From positions 62,001-126,000 of the forward strand of contig CAIMLR010000002.1 in NCBI GenBank assembly GCA_903842345.1: DNA of 64,000 nt, given 5' to 3'. The notes under the pieces were generated by a model. That model was not told where the DNA came from. It saw only the letters and a list, made by a program, of their open reading frames with translations, and searched no databases. Source of the stretch: an uncultured Myxococcales bacterium. GTDB taxonomy: Bacteria > Myxococcota_A > UBA9042. Shown here one piece after another: positions 1 through 10,700 of this stretch (its first letter is position 1; each line of letters opens with the position of its first letter). Both the position numbers and the translations under genes were made by a program.

Positions 1-668
1 CCGAGGCACACGCCGCCCGCCTGGCAGGAGTCGCCGGACGTGCACGCGTTGCCGTCATCGCACTTGGTCGTGTTGCTGGCGGTCGTGATGATCGCGCACG
101 TGCCGTCGGGATTGTTGGCGCACAGGCAGTTCAGGCAGGTGTTGGTCTTGCCGTCCTTGTCCTTGCCGTAGTTGGCATCGGTGCCGGCCTGGCAAGCGCC
201 AGCGGCGTCGCACTTGTCGCCAGCCGAACAGGCTTTGCCGTCGTCGCAAGCCGTGCCGGCCTTGGCGGGCGTGCTGCTGCCGTCGCAGGTGCCGGTCGCG
301 CAGCTCCACACGTGGCAGGGGTCGGGATCACCGAGCTTGTCCTGACAGTCGGCCTTCACGGTCGCGGGCGTGCAAGCCACGGGACCGGTGTCCGTCGTGT
401 CTTTGGAGTCCTTGTCGGTCGTATCGCCGGTCTTGATGTCCGAGGACCCGGTGTCGCCGTCCTCGCTGACGCCGTCGGCTTGATCCGTCGTGTCGGAGCC
501 TTCGATCGTCGCGTCGTCGGTCGCCGTGGTCTTGGTGCCGCATGCACCCAGCGCCAGTGCGAGGGCGAGCGTGAGCAGCCAGGCCGCCGATCGGGAAGAA
601 GTGTGAACCCTCGACTCCTCGCCCGAGACCAGACGACAAGCACTCAAAATCAGTGTGGATTTGCGCAT
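1..668 (-). CDS. Cys-rich lipoprotein, C-terminus beyond window edge
   Basis: The frame is open from an ATG at 668 to the window edge, giving 222 visible residues. The start has a strong ribosome site (GGAGGA, 5 bases upstream). An unusually long n-region of about 30 residues leads into a hydrophobic stretch ending in the lipobox LALGAC, so the mature protein should be a lipid-anchored exported protein. After the Cys comes a linker of about 50 residues rich in Asp, Thr and Gly, then cysteine modules such as CDDGKACSAGDKCDAAGAC and CDDGNACTSGDSC. These resemble the modules in the genes at 905-2737 and 58233-62234. Function unknown; a surface-exposed disulfide-rich protein is the inference. The real C-terminus lies to the left of the window, so total size and any terminal domain are unknown. 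Confidence 0.85.
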   Translation of the reverse strand, partial: MRKSTLILSACRLVSGEESRVHTSSRSAAWLLTLALALALGACGTKTTATDDATIEGSDTTDQADGVSEDGDTGSSDIKTGDTTDKDSKDTTDTGPVACTPATVKADCQDKLGDPDPCHVWSCATGTCDGSSTPAKAGTACDDGKACSAGDKCDAAGACQAGTDANYGKDKDGKTNTCLNCLCANNPDGTCAIITTASNTTKCDDGNACTSGDSCQAGGVCL

Positions 669-757
669 AGGTTCCTCCCCCCGGGGATTCTTCGACGTCA
701 CGAGACCGACGGTCCGCTGGAATTGCGTTGCCCCCAAAGGACAAGCGCATCCATGCT

Positions 758-787
758 ACCTTATCAGAGCCTGCCACAACCGGGCAA
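758..787 (-). promoter_or_regulatory. candidate sigma-70-like promoter for the lipoprotein gene at 1-668
   Basis: Read on the minus strand, TTGCCC (782-787) is followed after 16 to 18 bases by GATAAGGT (758-765). This lies about 90 bases upstream of the ATG at 668. The -35 hexamer is identical to that in front of the other two Cys-module lipoprotein genes. The -10 match is imperfect, so this is a sequence-only prediction. Confidence 0.35.
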
Positions 788-812
788 GTTCTTGGGAATA
801 AACTTCCGAGAT

Positions 813-848
813 GGTGAAGCAGCTTCGGCGCACAGCCGCAGCTTCACC
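813..848 (-). terminator. hairpin downstream of the 905-2737 gene
   Basis: GGTGAAGC (813-820) and GCTTCACC (841-848) form a perfect 8-bp stem around a 20-base GC-rich loop. It begins about 57 bases past the stop codon of the minus-strand gene ending at 905. There is no clean T-run after it on the minus strand, so it may be a weak terminator or an RNA 3' stabiliser. Confidence 0.35.
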
Positions 849-904
849 TTCGGTTGTCACCCGCGCCTGGGGGGATCAAAGGCGCGGCACGGATCTGACC
901 CGCC

Positions 905-2737
905 CTACGGCGTGGACAGCAAGAAGTCCAGACACACGGGCACGACGCAAGTGACGCAAATGCTCTTGCACGTTGCGCCACCACATGAGAATGGCTGCGA
1001 TTTTTGGGTCGGGACGCACTTGCCCGCCGACGTGCACACGCCCGCGATGTTCTGGTCCTGACACAGATCGAGCTTCACCGTCGTCGAGCAGGTCTTGTTC
1101 GGCTGCGGGAAGCACTGGCCACCGGCGCACTGGCCGATCGGGCACTCCGTCGACGTCGAGGTGCACGCGGCGAAGTCGTTGTTTTCATGAACGCAACCGT
1201 CCGCCATGTTGGGATCGCACTTGTCGATCGTGCACGGGTTGCCATCGTCGCAGCTCGGCGTCTTGCCGCTCAAGCACTTGCCGCCCGAGCAGACGTCACC
1301 CACGGTGCACGAATTGCCGTCTTCGCACGGCTTGCTGCTGCTGATGTGCTTGCACACGCCGGCCACGCACACGTCGTCGGTGCACTGCTCGCCGTCGCTC
1401 TGGCAAGGCAAGCTGTCGGTGATGATGTGCTTGCACGCGCCGGTCTTGCACACGTCGAGCGTGCACGCGACGCCGTCATCGGCGCACGGCGTGTCATCGG
1501 ACGATTTGACATGGACGCAGCCGGTGAACGGGTCGCAGCTGTCCGCGGTGCACGGGTCGTTGTCATCGCAGTTCATGTTGTTGCCGCCGACGCACTTGCC
1601 GCTCAGGCACTTGTCGGTCTGCGTGCAGATCGAGCCGTCGTCGCACGCCATGCCGCCCAACTGCACGTGCTGGCACGAGCCGTCGGTGTTGCACGTGTCC
1701 TTGGTGCACGGGTCGCCGTCTTCGCACAGGCCTTCGTCGGTCTTGCCGTCGCAGTTGTCGTCGAGGCCGTTGCAGGCTTCTGGCGCCGCGGGCTTGCCGT
1801 CGCACTTGGCGACGCCGTTGGTGCATTCGGTCAGCTTGCCGTAGCAGTACGTGTTGCCGACGTTGAACTCGTTGAGCGGAATCTTGCACTTGGCGTTGGC
1901 CAACGAGATGTCGTCCGTGATGCCGTTGCAGTCGTCGTCAATGCCGTTGCATTCCTCGGTGTTGGGCACCGCGGCGCTGCATTCCGCCAAACCGTCGACG
2001 CCGCACTGCCGCACGCCGGCGCATTTGCCATACTCGTTGGTGACCGAGCACTTCGTCGACAAACCGAGCTGGATCGCCTTGCTGCTGCACTCGCAGATGC
2101 CCTGGTGCTTGCACTGGCTCATCTTGGCGCCGGTCGCCGGGTTGACGACCGTCTGGCACTGGTAGCCCTGCGGGCAATCGCTGGACGTCGGATCGCACGT
2201 CGCGCCGCAGAAGGCGCCGGTCTCGCCAAAGCTGATGCAGACGTTGTTGGTTTCGCCGGGGTCGTTGCAGTCCTTGTTCTCCGCGCACGGCTCACACAAG
2301 TGTTTGAATTTCGGCACGCACGCGTAGATCTGGTCCTGACCGTTGGACGTCACCTGCTGGCACGAGAAGCCCGGCTCGCAGTCGGCGGTGTCGCACGCGT
2401 GGCTGCAGATCTTGCCGCCGTACGCCTGGACGCACAGGCCGCTGTTGCACACGGTGTCGTCTTTGCACGGCGCGCCGAATTCGCCCGGAAGCACGGCGGT
2501 CGTCGCGTCGGTGCTGACGTCGGCCGCATCGCTCAACCCGCCGAGGTCGGAGACCGCGTCGCCATCCTTGATCTCGGACTTGTTCGTGTCGAACTTGATG
2601 TCGGTGTTCGCGCCGTCGTCGATCGCGCCGGGCGTGCTGGAACAGGCTGCGAACGCCAGACAAAACGCCAGAAAGCCAACGCAGAGCGCGGGCTTATGGC
2701 TTGAAGGCGCGGTCAGTCGGGGGAGAAACTGCGACAT
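905..2737 (-). CDS. Cys-rich lipoprotein with MopE-like repeats
   Basis: A 610-residue protein. I chose the ATG at 2737, not the longer frame, because AAGGAC lies 9 bases upstream and the protein then begins with a normal lipoprotein signal ending in AFAACSS. Residues about 30-75 form an Asp-rich linker. Next come Cys-rich segments and two motifs, ECNGIDDDCNGITDD and ACNGLDDNCDGKTDEG, that match the putative metal-binding repeat of the MopE family. Then follow about seven four-cysteine modules of the [14 protein letters not shown] type. The C-terminus is also Cys-rich (SICVTCVVPVC). A secreted, lipid-anchored, disulfide-stabilised surface protein is the inference; binding of calcium or copper by the MopE-like motifs is possible but unproven. 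It has its own promoter at 2854-2882 and sits in the same orientation as the related gene at 1-668. Confidence 0.88.
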   Translation of the reverse strand: MSQFLPRLTAPSSHKPALCVGFLAFCLAFAACSSTPGAIDDGANTDIKFDTNKSEIKDGDAVSDLGGLSDAADVSTDATTAVLPGEFGAPCKDDTVCNSGLCVQAYGGKICSHACDTADCEPGFSCQQVTSNGQDQIYACVPKFKHLCEPCAENKDCNDPGETNNVCISFGETGAFCGATCDPTSSDCPQGYQCQTVVNPATGAKMSQCKHQGICECSSKAIQLGLSTKCSVTNEYGKCAGVRQCGVDGLAECSAAVPNTEECNGIDDDCNGITDDISLANAKCKIPLNEFNVGNTYCYGKLTECTNGVAKCDGKPAAPEACNGLDDNCDGKTDEGLCEDGDPCTKDTCNTDGSCQHVQLGGMACDDGSICTQTDKCLSGKCVGGNNMNCDDNDPCTADSCDPFTGCVHVKSSDDTPCADDGVACTLDVCKTGACKHIITDSLPCQSDGEQCTDDVCVAGVCKHISSSKPCEDGNSCTVGDVCSGGKCLSGKTPSCDDGNPCTIDKCDPNMADGCVHENNDFAACTSTSTECPIGQCAGGQCFPQPNKTCSTTVKLDLCQDQNIAGVCTSAGKCVPTQKSQPFSCGGATCKSICVTCVVPVCLDFLLSTP

Positions 2738-3084
2738 CGCTGCAAGTCCTTTTTGCGCGGTCAGTCCGCAGATTTCGGCCCATCTGGGCAGAAAACGCCA
2801 AACCAAACGCAAAGTTGCCGGTGAGCCCAGCCTGACGCCAGACATTCTCCCTCAGTATACGGGCCACCGTACACTTGGGCAACAACTCTCGCGGGTGCCG
2901 CCGCGCGGGTCGGTTGCGGGCCCGCGCGTACCGACAAACCCACGGATTCTGGCCGCGGCGGGCATTGGGCACTACACTCGCGGGCGATGCGACGTTCGAC
3001 CGCCCACCGCCAACCACAACAAGCCGCCTCGCGCGCATGCATGCGCACTCGGATGCAAGCGTGTCGCGGACCGCGGGAGCGCGC
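2738..3084. other. intergenic region between divergent lipoprotein and tamB-like genes
   Basis: This 347-base gap separates two divergently transcribed genes. It holds the minus-strand promoter at 2854-2882. For the plus strand I see only a possible -10 (TACACT near 2972) without a convincing -35. A short minus-strand reading frame across it is not credible because it lacks a ribosome site. Confidence 0.5.
2854..2882 (-). promoter_or_regulatory. sigma-70-type promoter for the 905-2737 lipoprotein gene
   Basis: On the minus strand TTGCCC (2877-2882) and TATACT (2854-2859) are spaced by exactly 17 bases. TATACT matches the -10 consensus at five of six positions. Transcription would begin near 2847, giving a leader of about 110 bases before the ATG at 2737. 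This is the best promoter match in the window. Confidence 0.6.
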
Positions 3085-6000
3085 ATGAGCCGTGCCCCGC
3101 GCTTTCGCCGCTTCCTGCGCAGGCTCGGCCGATCGGTCTACCTCGTCATCCTGCAGACCGCCGTGGGACTGGCATCCCTGGTGCTGCTGCTCTACCTCGC
3201 GCTGAATTCCCCCTCGGCGGCGGGGATCGTGGGCGGCATCCTGTCCAAAGCGCTGCCCGGCACTTTTGACGTCGCCGCGCTGCAGTGGGGACCGTCCCCG
3301 GGGCGGATTCGCCTGCGCGGCGTCCACATCGCGGAGCCGTCCGGCCGTCCGGTCATCGCCGTTGGCGCGCTCGACGTGCAGCTCGACTGGCTGAAGCTCG
3401 TCAACACGCTGCTGCGCGGCAGCCGCGAAATCCCGCTGTGGTTCGACCGCGTGAAGCTGACCGACCCGGAAGTCTACATCGAGCAGGATCGCTTTGGGCG
3501 GCTGCTGCTGCCCATGGCGTTCAGCGATCCCAACAAGCCGCCGTCCCCGGAGCCGGGTCCGACCATCCGCGTCGACATCCAGCGGATCAAGCTGGAAGGC
3601 GGCCGCTATCGCATGAACCTGCCGGCGATTGCCCTGCGTGCAGCGGGGATTCGCCTGCGCGGGTCGGTGCAGATCCGCGTGCCGGGGAACGGTCCGGCGC
3701 AAGTGGCCTGGCAGGTGCAGGATCTCGCCGCGACCGAAGTGGACGTGGCGCCGTCGGCGATTGACCGTCTGCCCAAATTTGGCACGGGCGCCGTGCAAGT
3801 GCGCGTGGTCAATGGCGACTTGACGGAAGTACAGGTGCGGAGCGCGTCGGTCCAGATGCCGGGGATGAAGCACTGGTACGACGCGCAACTGCCCGACGCG
3901 ACGGTGGCGGGCCTGGACCTGTCGATCGCGCTCACGCCGGACGTCATCGTCGAGGGCCGGGACGCCGACATTGCGACGTCGACCCGATGGTCGTTCCTCG
4001 GCCAACTGCTCGGCGAGAAGTTCGACTGCGCCGCGCTGGCGCAGGGCCGCTTCCGCGTCGATCCGCAAGCGGGATTCTCGGCGTTTGCGCACACGGTTGG
4101 CTGGGGCAAGATCGCCGGCTTTGACGCCGATCACGTCGCGGCACAGGTCGAGGTGCACGCGTCCCTGCCCGGCCAGGCGATGGTCACCGTCGATGGCCGC
4201 GACCTGTGGATCGGCGCGTATGGCGGCTCGATCCAGTCCGAGCACGTGCGCTACCGGATGCTGACGAGCGCGCCGCCCGAGTGCCTCGGCGAGAACAACG
4301 ACGCGTGCGATCCGCCGGAACAGCTGGGCGAGCCGACCCACGCGGTGGACGGCCATTTCACGATCGCGGGCGTGCGGCCGGGTCCGATCCTGCAGAGCGA
4401 AGCGGTGGCGATGCACGGGACGCTCGTTGAACAGATCTCCGGGCGGCTGTCGGGCGAAGTGGACGCGGGCGTGCGCGTGCGCCTGGATCCGCAATCGGAC
4501 TGCGATCTGCCGATGGTGCTGGACGTGTCACTCGACAGCCATTTGACGATCGCCAATCCGCTGCCCGACGAAGTGACGGAGGCCGCCGAGCACGACCCGC
4601 GCGCTGAACGCGCCGATGAGGCGATGGACGCCGTGCACGTCACCGGTCGGCTGGGCTACGCCACGAACGACGAGTGCGAGCAGCGCGCCAGCCTCGGCAA
4701 TGTGCTGCTCTACGATCGCGGAGGGCCCAATTCGACGCTCAGCGAGATCGAACGCAAGGACGGCGACTGGCTGCGCGCCGACGGCTACATCCACCTGGGC
4801 GATGACGACAGCAACCTGCGGCTCTCTGCGCAGATCGCCAGCCTGCGGCGTTTGCTGGCGCCTCTTGGCATCGACGCGGTGACGGGATCGGTGCGGATTT
4901 TCGACACGGAAGTCGACGGCGGTACGGTCAATCCCGGCCTGCACGGCAAGCTGGCGGCGCGCAACCTCGGCTACCACGGCACGCTGAACCACCGGCCTCT
5001 CGACCTGACGCTCGCGACGCTGAGCGCGGCGGTGCGGCTGGAGCGCGGCGTGCTGTTCCTCGACAACCTCGACACCCGCGGCGATATCCTCGGCACGGTC
5101 GGCGGCGATTTTTCTCTCGATCTGTTCAACGGCGCGGCAGACAAGGCGCTGCGGCAGCGGCGGCTGAGGATCGGCCATTTGCAGATCAAGGATCTGGCGC
5201 TCGGCAAGCTGATGGCGCTCTTTGGGCCCAACACCGCGGCGCTGGGCGGTTCGGTATCGTTGGCCAACGCCGCCGTCGACGTGGACCTGCTGCGGCCGCT
5301 GACCTCGCTGACCGTGCTGGGCGACGCCAGCATCAAGGATTTTACCGTCGCCGCCGAATCGTTTCCGCGCATCAAGGCGCACATCAAGAGCCACGAGGGG
5401 CACCTCCACGTCGCGCCGCTGGAGATCCAGTTGGTGACGCAGGAATGGGCGACGGCGACGGTCGATACCGACTTGCAGTTCAGCAAGTTCGACCTCGCGC
5501 TCAACCTGCCGTCCACGCCATTTGGCAAGCTTTCGCACGCGCTGACCGACTTGCCGCTGGGCGGATCCGTCGGCGGCGACTTGCGGCTGTGGGGCACGCA
5601 GCAGAAATTCGCGATCCAGTCTGCGCTCCAAGTCGTTGGCCTGACCTACGACACCATCCACTTGCAGGACGCGGAGCTGCGGATCGACAAGCAGCCGCAG
5701 GGTCCCGCCATCTTCTCCAGCGCCCGGTTCTTTCCCGGTTTTCGCCTGTTGGACGGGTCGGAGATGCGCTTTGACGGCCTCAAGCCGGTTGAGATCGATG
5801 TGCACATCGACATCCCGGACCTGGTCGACGTTTTTGCGCTCATCGGGATGCCGCCGCCCACGGGGATGCAGGCGCACGTGTCCGCCGATGCGCTCGCCCA
5901 CGTGGACCTGCGGCCGGGCGCGACGCTGTACACGGTGCGCGCCACGCTGCCGCCGCGCGGTCTGGCGCTGGATTTTGGCGCCGGGGCGCCGGGGCTGACC

Positions 6001-7704
6001 AATACGTCGCCGGGCGTGGTCACGGTGACGCCAGGTCGGGTCGCGCTGGATTCCGTGTATTTTGACCTCGGTCGGGAGCCGCTGGAGCTGTGCGGCGTCC
6101 TGACGCTGCCGGCCAACAAGGATCCGCCGTCGCTCAAAGCCTATTTGGCGGGGACGATCGACGTGCCGCGCGTCGGCGGTCTCAGCGATTCGATGGCGTC
6201 GATGGACCTGATGCTGGACATCCTGCCGTGGGAGCACGCGTTGGACGACGAATCCGCGGCGTGTCTGGAAACGACGCAGGCTGGCCGCGGCTATCTGCGG
6301 CTGGAAGGCGCGTTTGACGCGCTCGCGATGGAGGGCCGGCTGCGCACGCGCGCGGGTCAGGTCACGCCGCGGCACTTTGGCCACGACGTCATCATCGACG
6401 AAGGTGGCGAACTGGCCATCCGGCCGGCGCGGGACAACAACGGCGACGTCATCAAAGGCCAAATGGTCGTCACGATTCCGGCCAATCCCGATCTCCGGCT
6501 GTCCGGCACGATCGACGACGGCCAATTTGACGCGTTTGGTTCGGTGACGCTCGACCACCTCGCGCCGCACGACGTCGATTTCACGCTGAACGGCACGAGC
6601 ATTCCGTTCGCGGTGCCCAAGGAGTATTCCCTTTCGCTGTCGCCGCAATTGCGGTTTGTTGGCACGGATCTGGACCGGCCAACGCGCCGCAAGATGACGC
6701 TCTCAGGCCGCGTCGACCTGCCCGATGGCGCGTACTACCGCAATTTTGACCGCATCTCCGGCGTTGTCAGCGGCGTCACGGATCGGCAGGTCGACCAGTT
6801 CTCCAAGCCCATCACGGAGACGATGCCGTGGATCAACGAGATCAACTTTGACCTGCGCATCAACGCCCAGAACATCGACGTTTCCAGCCGGATCCCGTTT
6901 GCGCGCGTGGACGCGGTCGTCGAGACCGAAGGCCTGAAGGTCACGGGCACAATCCCCAAGATGAACATCGTCGGCCGCGCGCGCATTGCCGCGACGAGCG
7001 ACAGCAAGATCACGTACGACATCAACCGGCTGGTTTTTGACGTCGACCACCTCTGGCTCGACTTCCAGGGCGATCCGACGCGGCCCTACATCGACGCCGA
7101 CATCCGCGCCGCGATCACCAAGAGCGGCCAGAGCGCCAGCTCCGCCACTTCTGGCATCGGCGCGGATCTGAACACCGACAACCAGGGCTTCACGGACATC
7201 GTGCTCGTGTCCGTCGGCTACTCCGGCATCCTGACCGGCGACGCCAGAGCCGAGGATCTGCGTTTCTCCGACAACAAAGGCGACTCGCCGGCCGACGTGC
7301 AATGCCTCATCCTGACCAACCGCAAGTGCGCCGACACCGGCAGCTCCGGCGCACCGCCCATTTCGTCGGCCGCCCTGCTCGGCGACCTTGGGCCGTCGCT
7401 CCTCAAGCCGTTCCAGAAATTGCTGGGCATCGACTCGGTCTTTGACCAGTTCAACTTCTACTTCGACGCCGCGGGCAACGTCGGCGCCAGCGGCTCCAAA
7501 AAGCTCGGCAACCAGATCAGCGTGACGACGAGCGTGCGCACGGGCGGCCTGGACCGGCTCTACAACGTCAATTTCAACTTCCGCGCGACGGATCGCCTGA
7601 GCGCCGATGGCCTGTGGCGCAAGGCGCAGCAATTCAGTCAAGGCGCGACGATTCCGACCGAAGTCTACGAGTTCAAAATCAAGTACAAGCAGCCGCTGGA
7701 GTGA
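3085..7704 (+). CDS. TamB-like translocation/assembly protein (AsmA/DUF490 superfamily)
   Basis: A 1539-residue protein with one N-terminal membrane anchor (about residues 18-40) followed by about 1500 residues of repetitive beta-rich sequence. It begins as AsmA/TamB-type proteins do and ends with a segment (residues about 1290-1360) of the DUF490 type, where 'GRARIAATSDSKITYD' and 'FQGDPTRPYID' are typical. The start at 3085 is preferred because GGGAG lies 6 bases upstream and the membrane segment then follows at the right distance. Family members span the periplasm as long lipid-binding grooves between inner membrane and an Omp85 partner. That partner is encoded 10 bases downstream, which strongly supports the call. 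It could be another AsmA-family lipid-transport protein; sequence alone cannot separate export-assembly from phospholipid-transfer roles. Confidence 0.85.
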   Translation: MSRAPRFRRFLRRLGRSVYLVILQTAVGLASLVLLLYLALNSPSAAGIVGGILSKALPGTFDVAALQWGPSPGRIRLRGVHIAEPSGRPVIAVGALDVQLDWLKLVNTLLRGSREIPLWFDRVKLTDPEVYIEQDRFGRLLLPMAFSDPNKPPSPEPGPTIRVDIQRIKLEGGRYRMNLPAIALRAAGIRLRGSVQIRVPGNGPAQVAWQVQDLAATEVDVAPSAIDRLPKFGTGAVQVRVVNGDLTEVQVRSASVQMPGMKHWYDAQLPDATVAGLDLSIALTPDVIVEGRDADIATSTRWSFLGQLLGEKFDCAALAQGRFRVDPQAGFSAFAHTVGWGKIAGFDADHVAAQVEVHASLPGQAMVTVDGRDLWIGAYGGSIQSEHVRYRMLTSAPPECLGENNDACDPPEQLGEPTHAVDGHFTIAGVRPGPILQSEAVAMHGTLVEQISGRLSGEVDAGVRVRLDPQSDCDLPMVLDVSLDSHLTIANPLPDEVTEAAEHDPRAERADEAMDAVHVTGRLGYATNDECEQRASLGNVLLYDRGGPNSTLSEIERKDGDWLRADGYIHLGDDDSNLRLSAQIASLRRLLAPLGIDAVTGSVRIFDTEVDGGTVNPGLHGKLAARNLGYHGTLNHRPLDLTLATLSAAVRLERGVLFLDNLDTRGDILGTVGGDFSLDLFNGAADKALRQRRLRIGHLQIKDLALGKLMALFGPNTAALGGSVSLANAAVDVDLLRPLTSLTVLGDASIKDFTVAAESFPRIKAHIKSHEGHLHVAPLEIQLVTQEWATATVDTDLQFSKFDLALNLPSTPFGKLSHALTDLPLGGSVGGDLRLWGTQQKFAIQSALQVVGLTYDTIHLQDAELRIDKQPQGPAIFSSARFFPGFRLLDGSEMRFDGLKPVEIDVHIDIPDLVDVFALIGMPPPTGMQAHVSADALAHVDLRPGATLYTVRATLPPRGLALDFGAGAPGLTNTSPGVVTVTPGRVALDSVYFDLGREPLELCGVLTLPANKDPPSLKAYLAGTIDVPRVGGLSDSMASMDLMLDILPWEHALDDESAACLETTQAGRGYLRLEGAFDALAMEGRLRTRAGQVTPRHFGHDVIIDEGGELAIRPARDNNGDVIKGQMVVTIPANPDLRLSGTIDDGQFDAFGSVTLDHLAPHDVDFTLNGTSIPFAVPKEYSLSLSPQLRFVGTDLDRPTRRKMTLSGRVDLPDGAYYRNFDRISGVVSGVTDRQVDQFSKPITETMPWINEINFDLRINAQNIDVSSRIPFARVDAVVETEGLKVTGTIPKMNIVGRARIAATSDSKITYDINRLVFDVDHLWLDFQGDPTRPYIDADIRAAITKSGQSASSATSGIGADLNTDNQGFTDIVLVSVGYSGILTGDARAEDLRFSDNKGDSPADVQCLILTNRKCADTGSSGAPPISSAALLGDLGPSLLKPFQKLLGIDSVFDQFNFYFDAAGNVGASGSKKLGNQISVTTSVRTGGLDRLYNVNFNFRATDRLSADGLWRKAQQFSQGATIPTEVYEFKIKYKQPLE

Positions 7705-7714
7705 CGTGACTGGA

Positions 7715-10700
7715 ATGGCCGACCACAACCTGCAGCCGACGCCGCGCGCGCACCTCGTCCTTTGGGCGATCGCGCTGGCTGCGCTGTGGCCGCATGCCGC
7801 GGCGGCAGCGAATCCGCCGATGCCGGGCGCGTCTTCGCCAGCGACCTTGCCGCGAACGGCGACGGAAACCGAGCTTCCACACGATCCAAGCGCGGCGGCG
7901 GAAACGGCCCAGCATGCGGCGGCGGTCAGCCAAAGCGGCGCCGCGGAAAGCGAACAGCGCTGCCTGAAACGGCCGATCGGCGGCGTGCAATGGCAAGGCT
8001 GCGCCGGCACGCGCTGTGAAGAGGAGGACGACCGCAAGCAAATCGAGTCGCTGATGGATCTGCGCCTGGGCGGCATCGTCAGCCGCGGCGTGCTGAGCCG
8101 GGCGGCGTCGCGGGTCATGCAGCTCGGCTTTTTTGCCACAGTGCAGGTCGATTGCCGGGTCGACGGCTACGATCACGCGCAGATCCGCTGGACGGTGCAG
8201 GGCAACCACTTCGTCCGCCGCGTCGAGTTTGCCGGCAACGCGGCGGTGTTCGAGGACGAGCTGCGCGCCAAGCTTGTGATCCGCCCCGGCGACATCCTCA
8301 ATCCGGAGACGCTGGACGGGAGCCACGCGCTCACGCTCCAGCGCACGGCGATCGAAGGCCTCTATCAGCGCTACGGATTTGATGCCGCCAAGGTCGAGAT
8401 CGCCGCAGTGCCGTTCGTGGGCGGGCGGCCCGATGAGCTGCGCCTGATCCTGGCGATCGACGAAGGCATCAAGCAGCGCGTGGCGGCGACGCGTTTTCGT
8501 CTGGAGCCGCTGGCGCCGCCGAGCGACGCGGAGGAGCACGCCGGCCTCGTGTGTCCAAAAGTCAGCGAGCGGGCGATCCGCGACGTCTCGGAACTGCAGA
8601 ACGTGGAAGTGTTCACGCGCCGCGCGGCCAACAAGGCCAAGAACAACATCCGGACGTACTTGCGGCGGCTCGGTTTTGGCAATCCGAACGTGGGGATTCC
8701 GGAGCCCAAGGACAATATCGTCGACATCACGGTGCGGCCGGGACGGTGCCACCTGCTGCGGGTCTACGTGCGGGAAGAGCCGGGCCAGTACGACAAGTCC
8801 GGTTTTCACCTCGTGACGCAGGACGACGATCAGGCGCTGTACGACGCGCTGCCGTTTGGCGAGTCTGGCCTGTTTGAGTTTGAAGAAGCGGACCGCGGCC
8901 GCACGGCGCTGGCGGGCGTGCTGGAGAACCGCGGCTACCTTTTTGCCGACGTGCGCCTCGACCTGCGGCCCGTGCCGCCGCCGCTGGATCATCAGGTCGA
9001 GTCGGCGATCACGTACTACGTCACCACGGGCTTTGTCTCGCAGATTCGCGGCATCCAGTTTCCCGGCGGGGAGGGCCTGGACATTGACCAGATGAAGTCC
9101 GTGATGGCGACGAAGGCCTACGACCTGCTGAACACCGGCGGTTTCCTGCAGATCAACCAACTGCTCGCCGATCTGGACGCGCTGCGGCAATCGTACATGG
9201 CGGCGGGCTATTTCACCTTTGGCTACGACCTGCATTTGCCAGAGGGCGTGACGACGACCACCGGCTATCAGCGGCTGGTGACTGTGACGCCGCAGGGCGA
9301 ACGCTACGACTATCTGTACAAAGACAAAGGCTTTCGCATCCGGCGGCCGGCGGGCGAGGATTTTGTCTACATCGAAGTGCCGGTGCGCCCGGGCCTGCGC
9401 ACGCACCTGGGCGCCCTGTCGGTCGATGGCACGCACGAGCTGGCGGAACGCGAAGTGCGGCGCGCGCTGGCCCTGGAGGCCGGCCAGGTCGTCAGCATCG
9501 ACCTGCTCAACCAGGCCGTGTCTCTGGTGGATCAGCAGTACAAGAACACGGGCTTCTTTCGCGCGCGGATTTCGGCGTTCTGCACGGCGCACAGCCCGGA
9601 CCGTCCGGAGACCGCGTGCACATTTGAGGCGATGCGCGCGGAGACCGTGGACGTGCGCCTGCACGTGGAGGAGGGCGAGCGCGTCGAGATCGGCGAGGTG
9701 TTCGTGCGCGGCAACTTCGAGACCCACCTCGACGTGATCCTGCGCGATATGCCGAAGTCCGGCCAGGCGTTCTCGGCGGCGACGCTCTTTGAGTCCCAAC
9801 GGCGGCTGCGCAACCTCGGGCTGTTTGGCCAGGTGACGTTCGACTACATCGGCGACGACGAGACGCCGCCGCGCCAGCGCCTTGGCGTCGTGGTGCAGGT
9901 GGCTGAGAACTCGTTCCGCTGGATGGAGTACGCCGTCGGCGTGCAGACGATCAACGCCTCGCACTCGGCCACGGAGCGGACAGTCGCCCCGCTGTTGGAC
10001 TCCGTCGGCCAGGCGACCGCGGCGGGCGACCGCGCGGCCAGCGCCTACAACCAGGGCATGACGCTCAACCTGCCCAACCTGCTGCTCACCGGCGAGGCGG
10101 CGTGGGTCAACCGCAACTTCTTCGGCCTCGGCAAGCAGATGCGCATTCCGCTCAAGGTCGGCTTTGCGCGCTCGCCCACGTGCGGAGAAGGCATCATCGC
10201 GTGCGACCAACAGACGGTGCTGGACACCATCCGCCTGCTCTCGTTCACGCCGACGTACTCCGACTCGCGCCTTTTCGGTTCAGACGTGACGCTCAACCTC
10301 ACCGCGCCGTATTTCATCCACGACTACGCCAGCGGCGTTGTGGATCTGGACCGCACCGGCGCGCTCGTGCAATTGGCGCGGCGCTTTGGCAAGGTCGCGC
10401 TGGCGGTGGCTTTCGACGCCGGCTTCATCCGCACCCGGCTGCCCAGCGTGACGACGCCGGACAATGGCTTTCGCCTGGAGCCGCAGTTCCAAATCAGCCC
10501 GACGCTGACGTGGGACCGCACGGACAGCCCGCTCAACCCGACGCGCGGCTTCTACTTGAGCAGCTCGCTGCAGTACATCAACGCCTACAAACAGGTTGTC
10601 AGCAGCCCGAATCCCAACCTCATCGGCCTGTACGAGCACGGCAACTACCTGAAATACGAGGCTTCTGCCAAGGGCTTCATCCCGTTTGGGCAGATGGCCG

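Noticed and set aside
1004-2704. A 566-codon plus-strand frame opposite the Cys-rich lipoprotein
   Set aside because: Antisense of a Cys-rich coding array, with biased Ala/Arg/Val composition.
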